DNA of 64,000 bases from Chaetoceros tenuissimus (Eukaryota > Bacillariophyta > Thalassiosirophyceae > Chaetocerotales > Chaetocerotaceae). Below are positions 32,888-44,800 of the stretch, piece by piece. The position numbers were made by a program, and so were the translations under genes. The notes beneath the pieces are model-generated. The model was not told the DNA's origin. It saw nothing but the letters and a program-made list of their open reading frames with translations, and did not search any database. The stretch covers positions 806,001 to 870,000 of the forward strand of contig BLLK01000022.1 in NCBI GenBank assembly GCA_021927905.1. The letters are read 5' to 3'. Numbering within the stretch: the stretch's first letter is position 1; every line of letters starts with the position of its first letter.

Positions 32888-35800
32888 ATGATGACTTCTA
32901 CACATTCCGACGAAAACTTGAATCCCCAAATTGAAAATGGTTCAAGTGCAGAGAAAAAAACTGTTCTAGAGAAACCACGGCGGTCATTGCAGAAGCCTGA
33001 ATCTACTTCTGCTCCATCCAATGGTTTAGAGGTACCACCATCTCCCAGCTCACCTAGGAAGCCAACAGCTTATCATCCATCCATAATGTTTTGCGGCGAC
33101 TGTACCACTTGCATTCCAGTTGGGGGAGGAGGGCCTCCGCCCATTATGGCCCAAGCTACAACCTTTACAACAGACTTTAAGCTTCCAAAACAGAAAAAGA
33201 GAATTGCGAAAATGAAATTTGTAAAGGCTGGAGATTTGAATATTGTTACAGATGATCAACAGCTGGAATTAGAAATGCAAACTATGAATAATACGGATGT
33301 TGCAGAATCTTCAACCTTGGCTGAAAAAAATAATGCCACGATTCGGATCCAAAATGTAACGAGTGAATCGCAATTAAAGGTTATTGATTCCATTCTGAGA
33401 AAGAAAAATGGGGTCTTAGGTGTACGAACTTATCCAAAGGATCAAGACAAGTTCAATATTTTAGATGTGGAATATGATCCTCTTGGTGCAGATTTTACAA
33501 GTATATTAGATACTTTGAAGGAATTCAACTGGGATGCAGAAGTGATCAATCAGAATAATACAGATCTCGAGAGAGCACAGAGTATACGAAAACCTAGGCG
33601 GTCAACTTTGTTTGTTCAAGGCATTTGTTGTGCATCGGAGGTACCAGAGGTGACTTCTATTTTAAGGAAGCTATCCTCTAATGGAGTTGAAAAGGTTAGT
33701 ATTAATATTACATCTAGACTGGTCTACGTCGACCATTATCCAGATGAAATCACAGCTACAGACCTAGAAGATGCTTTGAATAAAGAAAATTTTGGTGCAA
33801 CTGTCAAGAGTGACGGAGGAGCAAAGCGTCGAGTGACATCTCCAGGACAAGCTACTTCAGAATCAAGGAGCCCATCAAGTTCGACTCCCATGCGTAAGCC
33901 TCGTTTTGTGGAGAGCACTTTGGAATGTCCATTTATTACAGAAGAAGATACTTACTTAATACATGAAGCTTTGGACGATCTTTTACTTGATGGCAGTATA
34001 CGCTTCGTTTCACCGAATGTACCATCGAGAACTGTCAAAGTGGAACATAACCCACAGCTATTATCTGCTGAAAACGTAACTGAATATTTAATGAACAATG
34101 CAGGATATGCAAATGTCACAGTCAAAGTAGATGGTAGAGCTCAAGGTCTCTATCTTCCTGATCGAATTAATATGGACATGTCAGTATTGGATACAAAGAA
34201 AAGTAAATTGTGGTGTATCAAGCGTGTGCAACAGTCATTACCCCAAGGACTTGGATTGAATATCATAATAAGTGGAATATTTTGGTTCGTCAGCGTGCTT
34301 GGTCACTTTATCGAGAAATGGGAATATTTACAATATTTTGGACTTATTTCTGTGGCATTTGGTATCCCATCTGTTACAATGAAAGCTTTTAGAACTTTAC
34401 GGAGGTATCACTTTGATGCAAACTGCATGATGGTAACAGCAGCATTTGGATCATTGTGTCTAGGGCAATTCGATGAAGCTGCTTCTGTGTCCTTTCTATT
34501 CGCAATTAGTGAGTTTCTAGAAGATCGTGCAACTCAAAGAGCCACAAAAGCTTTGGACGATATTATAAATATGAGACCAGACCATGCCAACTTAGTGATT
34601 GATGAAGCTACCGACGAAATAGAAATTGTAAATGTGAACGAACTCGATATCGGAAGCATTGTAATTGTACGAACAGGAGATCAAGTTCCCTCGGACGGAA
34701 TAGTTATAGCCGGAAAGTCCCAAATAGATGAGTCAAGTCTCACAGGAGAATCTGTGCTGGTATCAAAGAAAGAAGGAGATATTGTCTCTGGTGGAACAAT
34801 AAACGCAGGAGCTAGTCCTTTGAAGATAAGAACAACATCGCTGGTGGAAGATTCAGCTGTGTCAAGACTAGTCCGTCTCGTCGAAGAATCTGCAGCAAAC
34901 ACTTCACCTACAGAACAAATCGTAGACTCATTTGCCAGAAGCTATACACCAACTGTCATTGTGATTGCATTTTTCATGTGTACCATTCCTTGGCTAATTA
35001 GTCCCGAGGCAGGTAGACGGTGGACTTTGAATGGTCTCATCATTGTTGTGATTGCATGTCCATGTGCGCTCACTATATCAACACCGGTGACATATGCCGC
35101 TGGCCTTGCTGCGACAGCGCAAAAAGGTATCATTGTGAAAGGTGGTGCAAAGCTTGAGGCTTTGGGCAGTGTTAAGACAGTAGTATTTGACAAGACAGGT
35201 ACTTTGACTGAGGGGAAGTTTCACTTAACACATCTTGATGCCGTGGGTGGAATGAAGGATAGGAGAGAAGTCTTGTCACTGTTGTCGACTATGGAGGCCC
35301 CATCGAGTCACCCCTTGGCAGCTACCTTAGTAAATGCTGCAAAGGCGGAGGGTATCGAGCAGTCTGCTAATGCACAGGTCGCCGATCATACCATTTTACA
35401 TGGTGAAGGAGTACAGGCCATGGTAAATGGAGAACAAGTGTATGTAGGTAATGTGCGTTTGTTTGAGCGTTTAGGTATGTATGATGCTTTAAATGTTGTA
35501 GATCGAAGAAGAGCTGAATCATGGAATGAAGAGGGTGGTACAGTAGGCTTCTTGGGTCTGGACGGTGTAGGTATAGTCGGTATGTTTTGCGTATCTGACG
35601 TTGTCCGTTCTGAGGCAGCAAGCGTGGTAGGGTCGTTGATGAAGGATGAGGTGAAGGTATTGATGTTGACGGGAGATGGGGAAGGAGCAGCAATATCAGT
35701 TGCAGAAAAGGTCGGTCTTCCACTTTGGAATGTAAAATCCAGATTGACCCCTGACGCTAAGTTCCATTGCATTGCTTCGGAGCTTGGTTTATCTAAGCGC

Positions 35801-36303
35801 TCTGGTGGTCTTTTCTCGAAAAAGGAACTTTTAATGTTTGTTGGAGATGGAGTAAATGGTATGTTGAAAAGTCTTCATCTGTTAACATTTTGTCAATTGA
35901 AATACTCTCTAACGCATATTTTTATGTAGATGCTCCCGCACTATCTCTTGCTGATATTGGTGTTGCAATGGGTGAAGGAGCTGCACTGGCTATGGAGATG
36001 AGTGATGTTACACTAATGGACTCGAAGTTGGACAAACTTCTTTTTAGTATACAAATGGGAACTAAGGTTGTGATGACTGTTCAAGAAAATATTCTCTTCA
36101 GTGTCTTTGCCAAGTTAGTAGTCATTGGTCTAACATTTGCAGGTAAAATGACACTTCTCGGTGCGATTGCATCTGATGTCGGAGTAATGTTGTTAGTATC
36201 GTTGAATGGGATGAAACTATTACCAGGTGGCTTTCGATGCTGTGGCAAAAGACGACAATATAGTCAACTTGAAAACCAGACAAGCTCTGGTGAACTTGTT
36301 TGA
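32888..36303 (+). CDS. P1B-type Zn/Cd/Pb-transporting ATPase, copy 1, two exons
   Basis: Exons 32888-35858 and 35930-36303 give 1114 residues. A Cys cluster (CGDCTTC, about 68) is followed by HMA-like domains. One has GICCASE (C247, C248, E251), the CCxxE metal site of plant HMA2/HMA4. Membrane helices come next, then the phosphatase loop TGES, the ion-binding CPC (724-726), phosphorylated D768 in DKTGTLTEG, the SSHPLA motif, GDGVNDAPAL across the intron, and a final helix with ASDVG, the DxG signature of the P1B-2 subgroup. It should export or sequester Zn2+, Cd2+ or Pb2+ using ATP. Residues about 648-939 are encoded by a segment nearly identical to the convergent copy 2, while the flanks differ strongly. 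Confidence 0.93.
34831..35704 (+). repeat. 874-bp near-identical inverted segment, arm 1
   Basis: This segment of ATPase copy 1 matches 37181-38054 in inverted orientation. I counted 4 substitutions and no gaps; only one changes an amino acid (Ser to Asn just before DKTGTLT). Similarity drops abruptly at both ends. Confidence 0.95.
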
Positions 36304-36642
36304 GGTCATTATTGAATCACAGGGAATAAACTATGTTGTAAAATAAAGCTGTTTCAGAAAACTTAAACATTACTTGTTTTCACTTTTATAAAGTAATATG
36401 ATTAACATTTTCTTTTTGATCATCAATCATTATCACACCAGATAGGCAAAAGGATTGTATGATAGAGAGAGAGAAAAAGAAAGAAAGAAAGAGGAGCTTA
36501 TTGAGTTTGTGATCCTTTTTCTTTTTTCTTTCCGTGTTTTACATATCATGAAATTTGAGGCGCATGAAACTCACTTGACTACAGTTTCTACGAAACGATG
36601 GTTCAAAAGGTCAGTGTAGAGCCTGAAGATAGTTTATTTACA
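36304..36642. other. Convergent 3' spacer with purine tract
   Basis: This 339-bp spacer lies between the two tail-to-tail ATPase genes. It contains a purine-only run of about 33 nt (36464-36496: GA dinucleotides, then GAAA units). I see no gene. Confidence 0.65.
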
Positions 36643-39600
36643 TTATGGTAGAAGCTTCATTCCGTTCAAAGAAACTAAAAGCATTACCCCAACATCTGAT
36701 GCAATAGCTCCAAGAAGTGTCATTTTACCAAGGAAGGTGAATCCTATCACAATAAGCTTTGCAAGGATACTAAAAGCAATATTCTGTTTTACAGTTGCAA
36801 CCACCTTCTTCCCTAAGCTCATACAAAATGTAATGTTCTCAAGCTTGGAATCCATTAGTGTTACGTCACTTATTTCCATAGCCAGTGCCGCTCCTTCACC
36901 CATTGCAACACCGACATCTGCAGTTACAATAGCAGGACCATCTAAAACAACGAGAACAGGAATGTGAGGTAAATTACACTAAATCAGAAATAAAGCAAAC
37001 ATTATCGCATTTGAGCATACCATTTACTCCATCTCCAACAAAGAGAACATTTCCATTTGAACCAAACGAAGTACTTGTTGTCTTTTCAGCCTTTGTGCCC
37101 ATTTCTATTTTCAGGAAATGAACTTTATCCTCAGGTAAACAATTGCAACAAACTTGAGACCTGTCGAGACCAACACGCTTTGCAACTGATATTGCTGCTC
37201 CTTCCCCATCTCCCGTCAACATCAATACCTTCACCTCATCCTTCATCAACGACCCTACCACGCTTGCTGCCTCAGAACGGACAACGTCAGATACGCAAAA
37301 CATACCGACTATACCTACACCGTCCAGACCCAAGAAGCCTACTGTACCACCCTCTTCATTCCATGATTCAGCTCTTCTTCGATCTACAACATTTAAAGCA
37401 TCATACATACCTAAACGCTCAAACAAACGCACATTACCTACATACACTTGTTCTCCATTTACCATGGCCTGTACTCCTTCACCATGTAAAATGGTATGAT
37501 CGGCGACCTGTGCATTAGCAGACTGCTCGATACCCTCCGCCTTTGCAGCATTTACTAAGGTAGCTGCCAAGGGGTGACTCGATGGGGCCTCCATAGTCGA
37601 CAACAGTGACAAGACTTCTCTCCTATCCTTCATTCCACCCACGGCATCAAGATGTGTTAAGTGAAACTTCCCCTCAGTCAAAGTACCTGTCTTGTCAAAT
37701 ACTACTGTCTTAACATTGCCCAAAGCCTCAAGCTTTGCACCACCTTTCACAATGATACCTTTTTGCGCTGTCGCAGCAAGGCCAGCGGCATATGTCACCG
37801 GTGTTGATATAGTGAGCGCACATGGACATGCAATCACAACAATGATGAGACCATTCAAAGTCCACCGTCTGCCTGCTTCGGGACTAATTAGCCAAGGAAT
37901 GGTACACATGAAAAATGCAATCACAATGACAGTTGGTGTATAGCTTCTGGCGAATGAGTCTACGATTTGTTCTGTAGGTGAAGTGTTTGCTGCAGATTCT
38001 TCGACGAGACGGACTAGTCTTGACACAGCTGAATCTTCCACCAGCGATGTTGTTTGAATGATCATTTGAGTGAGACCGACATTTATTGTTCCTCCGGATA
38101 CTTTGTCACCGGGGCTTTTAGGTATAAATATAGATTCTCCTGTGAGACTTGACTCATCAACGTGGGATGAGCCTTCTACAACAATTCCGTCTGATGGTAT
38201 TTTATCTCCTGTTCTCACTCTGACTAAGTCACCAATTTGAAGAGATTCTGCTGGTATTACAAATGTCTGATTGTTTTCAGGATTTATAACATTTGCATGG
38301 TCTGGTCTCATTTTAATGATACTATCCAACGCTTCTGTTGCTCTATGAGTTGCACGATCTTCTAGAAACTCACTAATTGCGAATAAAAAGGACACAGAAG
38401 CAGCTTCATCGTATTCTTGCATTAGTAACGATCCGAGTGCTGCTGTTACCATCATGCAGTTTGCGTCAAAATTTCGTCTTTGTAAGGTATACAAAGCTTT
38501 CATTGCCACAGAAGGTATTCCAAATGCAACTGCTATTATCCCCGAATATTTCAGATATGACCTAGAAAGAGGACATGAACAGAAATATCAGAAATCAAGC
38601 ACCTATGATGGACCAATTTTGAAACAAGAACTTACCATTTCTCAACAAATCGACCAAACATACTCACGACCCAGAATATTCCACTGATGATGACTTCTAA
38701 ACCTACTCCCATTACGACGGGAAGTAAACGTTTCCTTTCAGTCAGCTCAGAGGATGATACCTCTATTGACATTGGTAGATACAAAGCATCCTTTTCACCA
38801 TCAGTAATCAATGAAATCGCATCATAACTGGAATACTTTTCCTGTAGCGCATGTAAAATATATTCAGCATTCATTTTCTTTGGATTGTGCTCAACCTTTA
38901 CTGTTCTCGATGCAAGATTAGCATGCGCCAATCGTATACATTCTCCATCATTGTTTGAAATTTCAAGCACAATTTTTTCAACATCATCACATTCTTTTCT
39001 AGTAGCAAGTTGTGGAATAAGTATAGTACTTTCCACAAATTTCATAGCATTATTTTTTGAAGAAACAAGAGGGGTCGCTTCAGTAGCTATATTATCCCTA
39101 TGACATTCACCATTACTGCAGCAGCTACTCGATTTAAAATTTGCAAATTCCAAATTCAATTCATGAGGCTTATTATTTGATGCATGAGAAATTGCTCCAT
39201 CTTTGGTAACCTTTGCTCCAAATCCTTCTGAATTGAGCGCATTAGCCAACTCAATGGCACTAATATGTTCTGTACAATGGTCGACATAGACCATTCTGGC
39301 AGTGACGTTAATACTAACATTGTGCACCTCGGTACTTGATCCTCTTAAAATTGAAGTCACCTGTGGGACTTCGCTTTTGCAGCAGATGCCCTTTACATAG
39401 AATGATGATCTCCTTCTCGTCGGGTGACCAGCAACTCCCTCATTTGATTTTCCAACTCTCCCATCCAGTGCAATCTTATGATTGTCTACAGATTCGTAGT
39501 GGATATTGTCATGGTGACTGCTTTCTTTGAGAGATGTAGCCTTGTCTAAATTGTTTTCTTCATGCTGCTTTTCATGATTATGGTGGTCAGTGCAACCATT

Positions 39601-39693
39601 GTTCATCTCTTCCTTAGCTTCGTGGTGATGAAAGCAGCCAGTTTCTTCGTCACCATGTGTGTGGCTATGACTATGGTTTGTATGAGAGTGCAT
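36643..39693 (-). CDS. P1B-type Zn/Cd/Pb-transporting ATPase, copy 2, three exons
   Basis: Exons 39693-38636, 38561-37021 and 36941-36643 give 965 residues. The N-terminus is a His-rich metal-binding tail (HSHTNHSHSHTHGDEE, then further His clusters), unlike copy 1. An HMA domain with GICCKSE follows (C104, C105, E108), plus a CCSNGEC cluster near 190. The core has CPC (about 598-600), D642 in DKTGTLTEG, SSHPLA, and GDGVNDGPAI, where Gly replaces the common Ala. It ends soon after the ASDVG helix, without the Cys/Arg tail of copy 1. It is paralogous to and convergent with copy 1. The last intron is at the same site in both genes, but the intron at EKW/SYLKYSG is unique to this copy. Zn/Cd/Pb efflux is predicted. 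Confidence 0.93.
37181..38054 (-). repeat. 874-bp near-identical inverted segment, arm 2
   Basis: This is the partner of 34831-35704, separated by a 1476-bp loop. It encodes the last part of the actuator region through the N-domain of ATPase copy 2. Confidence 0.95.
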
Positions 39694-40841
39694 GTTAAGA
39701 TATCTTATTTACCGATTACTCGCACTGTGTTCTGATTCTTTTTCCGACTCGACTCTTTTCAATTTTTTAAAATTCAAATTGTAGCAAGTTTATTGTAATT
39801 TCAATAGAGAACACCAGAAAAAATGGGAAGTAGCAAGCGATAGTGGAGTAGCTAGATCAGATTCAAATGAATGTATGTTGTATGATTGTATTCACTGATG
39901 TTGTGAGGAATGTTCGTAATGAATCTTCATTGGTGGAGGATGTGTCGGATCGCAGAGGAGAGGAGAGCATGATTTGCGAATGGCACGCAATTCAAATTAC
40001 AAAGTGATGATTCTTGATGCATGCACGTGCTATTTTAGGCTCTAAAAATAAGTTGGTTGCGGTGCAAAGTGGGGCCGCGCCTTTCACCCCTTTGATTGGC
40101 AAGCCAAAAACCTGTTTGATTTGTGCAACAAGCTTCCAAGAAGCCGGTCGTGTCCCCCGCGCTGAAGCGCTCACACCGTCGCAATGAAGGGCAACTACGT
40201 AACGTAAGATAGTATGTATTTTCAATCCCATTGATTCAAACCTTAAATGTGACAGAAAGCGAGGAATTGACCTGTCAATATGCATAATTTCGCTTGAATT
40301 TGTTTTAAATAGTTTCTGCGACTAGTCTGCAAAAAACGATAAATGTGTTTGTGGTCTTATATCTCCACACACAAGAGCACAATTCCAAAAGCCTATATTG
40401 TCCCAAGTTAATATAGATATGAAGATTTCAATTTTAAACTATCAATACAGCATATTCTGAAATGGAGTTGGTATTAGGTTTGGAAATTTCGTTTCTGCGA
40501 CAAAATTCAAAAAAAAAATGTAGGTCTCCAATAGGGCAATACTGGCTCTTTAACGTATATGACGCGGCTAAGGAATATCGGGGCGCTGCCCCAATAAAAA
40601 GCCTACGTCATTGGAACATGCATGTTTTTTTCATGAAATAAATCGCAGATGTTGTCACTTAGACTTGTCTATGAGATTAGATATAATCATTATGGTACAA
40701 TTGTGTAAAATCCACCGTCTTGTGGCACTAACTTCAGCCCATTTAAAACAAAGTGAGCTAACTTATGAATCGAATCTTACATTTTACTTTGATTTATGAC
40801 CAACCGGTGAAGCATTCAATCGCAGCAAGCGAGATCGTAAA
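39694..40841. other. Gene-poor region with GC-rich patch and nested hairpin
   Basis: This region is upstream of ATPase copy 2. A patch at about 40064-40205 is clearly GC-richer than its surroundings (it includes GGGGCCGCGCC and CCCCCGCGCTGAAGCGCTC). A nested inverted repeat lies at 40560-40610. No supportable gene was seen; the 98-codon minus-strand frame over the GC-rich patch is probably incidental. Confidence 0.5.
40560..40610. repeat. Nested hairpin (inverted repeat)
   Basis: Three nested complementary pairs lie within 51 bp: TGACG with CGTCA outside, GGCT with AGCC in the middle, and GGGGC with GCCCC around a GCT loop. The GC-rich stem contrasts with the AT-rich neighbourhood. Confidence 0.55.
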
Positions 40842-41432
40842 CTACTTTCTATTGCCTCCGTCAAAGGCATCTTTGGGGTCGAAACACTTCCCCTTCAATC
40901 CTAATCCATAAGCTAGAAAGTGAACACACTGCCTCTCGAAGCGCATCCTCTTTCTTTGTTGCTCATGATTACAGTCATTCTCTAAAGATATCTTCCACTT
41001 GCGGTATGCTTTAAATTCTGGACATAATGCTTTGTGACCAATGCGCATACCTCTTGCCGCTCCCTTCTTCCAAGATTAACGTTGGTGGTCGAGACTACAG
41101 TAGCAAACTACATGACAGGAGCTACATACAAACGGAACCTCGCACTTTGTATGAGCTTGATAGCATGTTGAGCAAAAATCCTTCATTTTCCACATTTTGG
41201 CAATAAACTGCTCTACATGAAAAATTATAGCTTGTTTATATTCATGCGAAGACGCCTGGTCTCCACCTAGCTTTTGGCAGACGTAATTCCATTGTGCAAG
41301 TGCTAATCAAAAATCATTTACTGAAAATTCACGATTGAAGTATGGAACAGGATAGTCACTCCGGATGTACTGAAGGAGATCGCGAATGAGTATATAGTCA
41401 TCTCTTTTCGAGCGCTGATCATACTCCTGTCG
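40842..41432 (-). pseudogene. Broken MYND zinc-finger gene
   Basis: Read on the minus strand in one frame, this stretch encodes a MYND-type finger: CSTC, then C.....CSSC....YCS, then DHQ, GH and C, in the classic C-x2-C...C-x2-C...C-x3-C/H spacing. Tryptophan- and lysine-rich flanks (SWKKGAARG, EFKAYRKWK) fit the family. The frame is interrupted by TGA at 41307-41309 and by TAA at 41076-41078. The TAA lies inside the finger between DHQR and SWKK, where splicing could not remove it. It is one base away from TTA (Leu). The frame is open upstream to a TAG at 41433-41435 and ends at TAG/TAA near 40842. No start codon or intact N-terminal part was found. Confidence 0.7.
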
Positions 41433-41837
41433 CTATCGAACAACAAGTTAAAAGCAAAAATCGGATTGTTTCCAGTGTGAAAAGCTTGAGATGGGATTCA
41501 AAATGGGACTGGGACATCTATTTGAAAAATCGAATTGGAGCTTTTGCTCTGTCTCTCTTTTGAAAGAACAATGCTCCCTACAACTTCGCACTAAGTCACC
41601 AAACAACAGCGGGTCGAATAGACTCAGGTCCACAGTAGCTCTCGTCCAACTAGACACTATAAGCGAAACCTTACTGCAGCATATAGAGATTCAGATTTTG
41701 CGCTTGGCTAAAAGAAGTAAGTAGAAGTTCTTCTCTCTTTGAAATTTCAAACAGATTCAATTCAACTGTAATTCTTTGTTTTCTAACTCATTTTTCTGAA
41801 TACTCCATCCAACAGCCAACTTTGTTTCCTGTTGATT

Positions 41838-44800
41838 ATGACTTCTGGAAAAGCTCGAAAAGCAGAAAGATCATCCCGGGATGATGCTCCTCAATCGAAA
41901 CGCCAGCGCCAATCAATAGAGAAACTATCTGATAGTGAAATGGAAGAAGTTTCGCTTTTGAATTCTTCAAATGGTGGCAAAGCAACTACGGATCAATCAA
42001 AGCTAGATACAATCCAATCAATACAAGCAAAAATGCTGGTCTTGCAAAATAGTATAGAACAGGAAAAGGCAAGGTTGGTAAAGCTTGGAGTTCATGTGTC
42101 AGTAAGTCGAACGTTTCTATTTTTGAAAAGAAATTTACTTTTCTTTCCTCACATTTTATATACCTTAGCCAATAACAAATGTTCCTACTCCTCCTACTCA
42201 GCAAGATTCTGAAGAATCTAACCCTTTGAATCCAATACAAATTGCCCAAGAAGTGGAGGAAACGGATCATCCATCCAGTGCTTGTTCAGGATCTTGTTCA
42301 CACGATCATTTCTCTGGTACCTTTCTACCACAAGAAATGCTTGATGCCATCAAGCTGCACGAACTAATAGACAAAGTCCTAGGTATTTATAAGGATAGTG
42401 CAAGCAACGAACATCTAGGAGAGTCTATGGATGATCTAACGAAGGAGACCATCGACGGCTTATACAAACCGATACATAAATCATGGCAATGTTCCGAAAA
42501 TAAAGACATGCTCAAAGATAAAGGTATTATTGATGGCTTGAATCGAACAATGCAAGAGTGCGGTGGATTCATACCCACTCCCTTCAATTGCAATATCGAT
42601 GGAAAGAGAAAAGTGGTTCCATTCACTGCTAATTACACAGGACCAGGAGCAATGAAAACATGGGAGATGCTTACTCAGGTTAATGATTACTTTGGACCAG
42701 ATGTTGGCATGCTCGTTTTGAACTTTTGTGCATATGACATTGGAGACCCAAACTTTCTTGATTACCTGAAACAAATCGCAATATTGATTAGGAAATTGCA
42801 ACCTTACCTTGACCAACCAGAATTCAAAGAATCCGTGGAGATGATCAAAGTTCTCAATTCAACACTTGATACCATCAGCCACTGTTGCAGGAAAACTCAA
42901 GAATATGTCTATCCAGCCGTGTGCAAGTATTTAGCGGACAATTACGTGGTTCTAGCTTTAATCAATTTCTCAACTCACACAGGACGAAAAGTATTTGGTG
43001 GAGGAATGGGCCCTTTTGAATTCATTGGTAACTACTTCTCAAATAGTGTCCTACATGATAATCAATTCCACTTGTCCCATCTTCTTCATAAAGAGGTGTT
43101 TCTGACGGAGGAAAATTTCCAACCCTTTTTCCTCACAATTATTGTGCTCCATGCTACATCTTCAGACCTCAACGTTGTTCAAGTTCTTGAAGAATTGAAG
43201 GATGAGGAAACGGCCGACGAACATATTGGAAATATTTATGAAATTCTTAAAAGATTTGCATACTCAAAGACTCGCGCTGCCGAGCTATGTCAATACTATC
43301 TAACGAAAGTCCGCTCTATAAAATTAGCCATCCTTTCAAAGTGCATTGAGCAAATGAATAGGGAAAGATCAAATCAACCTACTTCAGGACAGTATATCAA
43401 AGATGAAATCAGCTCAAGATTCAGCATTCGCTTCAAGTATGTTTATCCCTATGAACAATGCACTGGCAATATTGACGGAAATGGATCGCGAATTCCTTGT
43501 CCAAATATATGCGAAAGTAAAGGTCTTTGTAAAAGCTGCAAGTATGGGCAGTGTCGAGGTACTAAAGATAACGGGAATCAATGCGGCAAGTACGCTCAAT
43601 ATAGTGATGGTCTTTGTAAAGGCTGCAAGTTTGGAACGTGTGGTGGTACGAAAGACAACAACTTCCACTGCGGCAATAGCGCTCAATTTAGTGATGGTCT
43701 TTGTCAAAGCTGCAAGTTTGGAACGTGTAGAGGTCATGAAGACAACGGACTCCAATGCAAAAATGACGCGAGAAGTATGCATGGTTTTTGTAATCGCCAT
43801 AAGTTTGGAAAGTGTAATCGCGAAGAAAATGGTGTCCAATGCGGCAATTTCGCCATCAGTGATGAAGGTCTTTGTCTTCGCCATAAGTTTGGAAAGTGTA
43901 TTCATGAAGAAAAGGGAGTTCAATGCATCAATGACGCCATCAATAGTGATCATCTTTGCGAAGACCATCAGATTTACTATTGTGATCGTGGATGTGGAAA
44001 TCTTGGAACAGTGTGCGTTGAAATGATTACCTCTAATGTTGAGAAAGGTAGCCTGGGAGTTACAGTGGAGTTTGCAGATATGATTGTTATAACCAAGGTT
44101 AAACCTGTGTCACAAATAGCAGAAATTACCAAAGCTGGCGATATCCTCTTATCCATCATCATCAATGGACTTGAATACAGTAAATGGACAAGCAAAAAGG
44201 ATTTCATCGACTTCATAAAAGAAAACATGAACGAAAAGAAGACTATTGTTCTGGCAAGACGCAAAAGAGAACAAGAAACAATCTCTAGTAACTGCAAGTC
44301 ATCACCTCAAGAGACAAGCACATGTCAAAGTACTGATATGACCTCATCGATAAACATTGACAGCAAAGAAACAATCTCTATTAACCTTTGTGAGAAATGT
44401 TATGGATTTGGAATGACAGGTAAGGACGAGTATGATAAATTTATACTTTCTTTCTGGGATCATCTATCCTTGTTCTTGTTCTTAAATTCAATCTTTACAA
44501 TATCAAATAGATCGTTCTACGTTCCCGTGTCCAGCAAGAGGATTAGGGTCCGGTCACAAAGATGCTATTCTTTCTGTACCAGAGGGACAAAAGTTGACAC
44601 ACGGCGTAAAACTCATCTGTGAACACGACGGATGCAAAGCCAGAAGACCTTTCGTATATTGTGCTTTTGAAAATCATGTTTTTGCTTCTAGGTGTTTCGG
44701 AGATGTCATTAAGCATAAATGCTTGGAAGGCAAAATCTTGTGTCCATATAAAAAAGGAAGTTGGTCTGGGCCCATTAGTCACAGTGGTGCTACTCTTTCT

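Noticed and set aside
39992-40285. 98-codon minus-strand frame as a protein gene
   Set aside because: It coincides with a GC-rich patch where stops are rare by composition; no recognisable domain.
43403-44026. 207-codon plus-strand frame overlapping the Cys-repeat array
   Set aside because: It is a frame-shifted shadow of the tandem repeats; its periodicity comes from the real frame.
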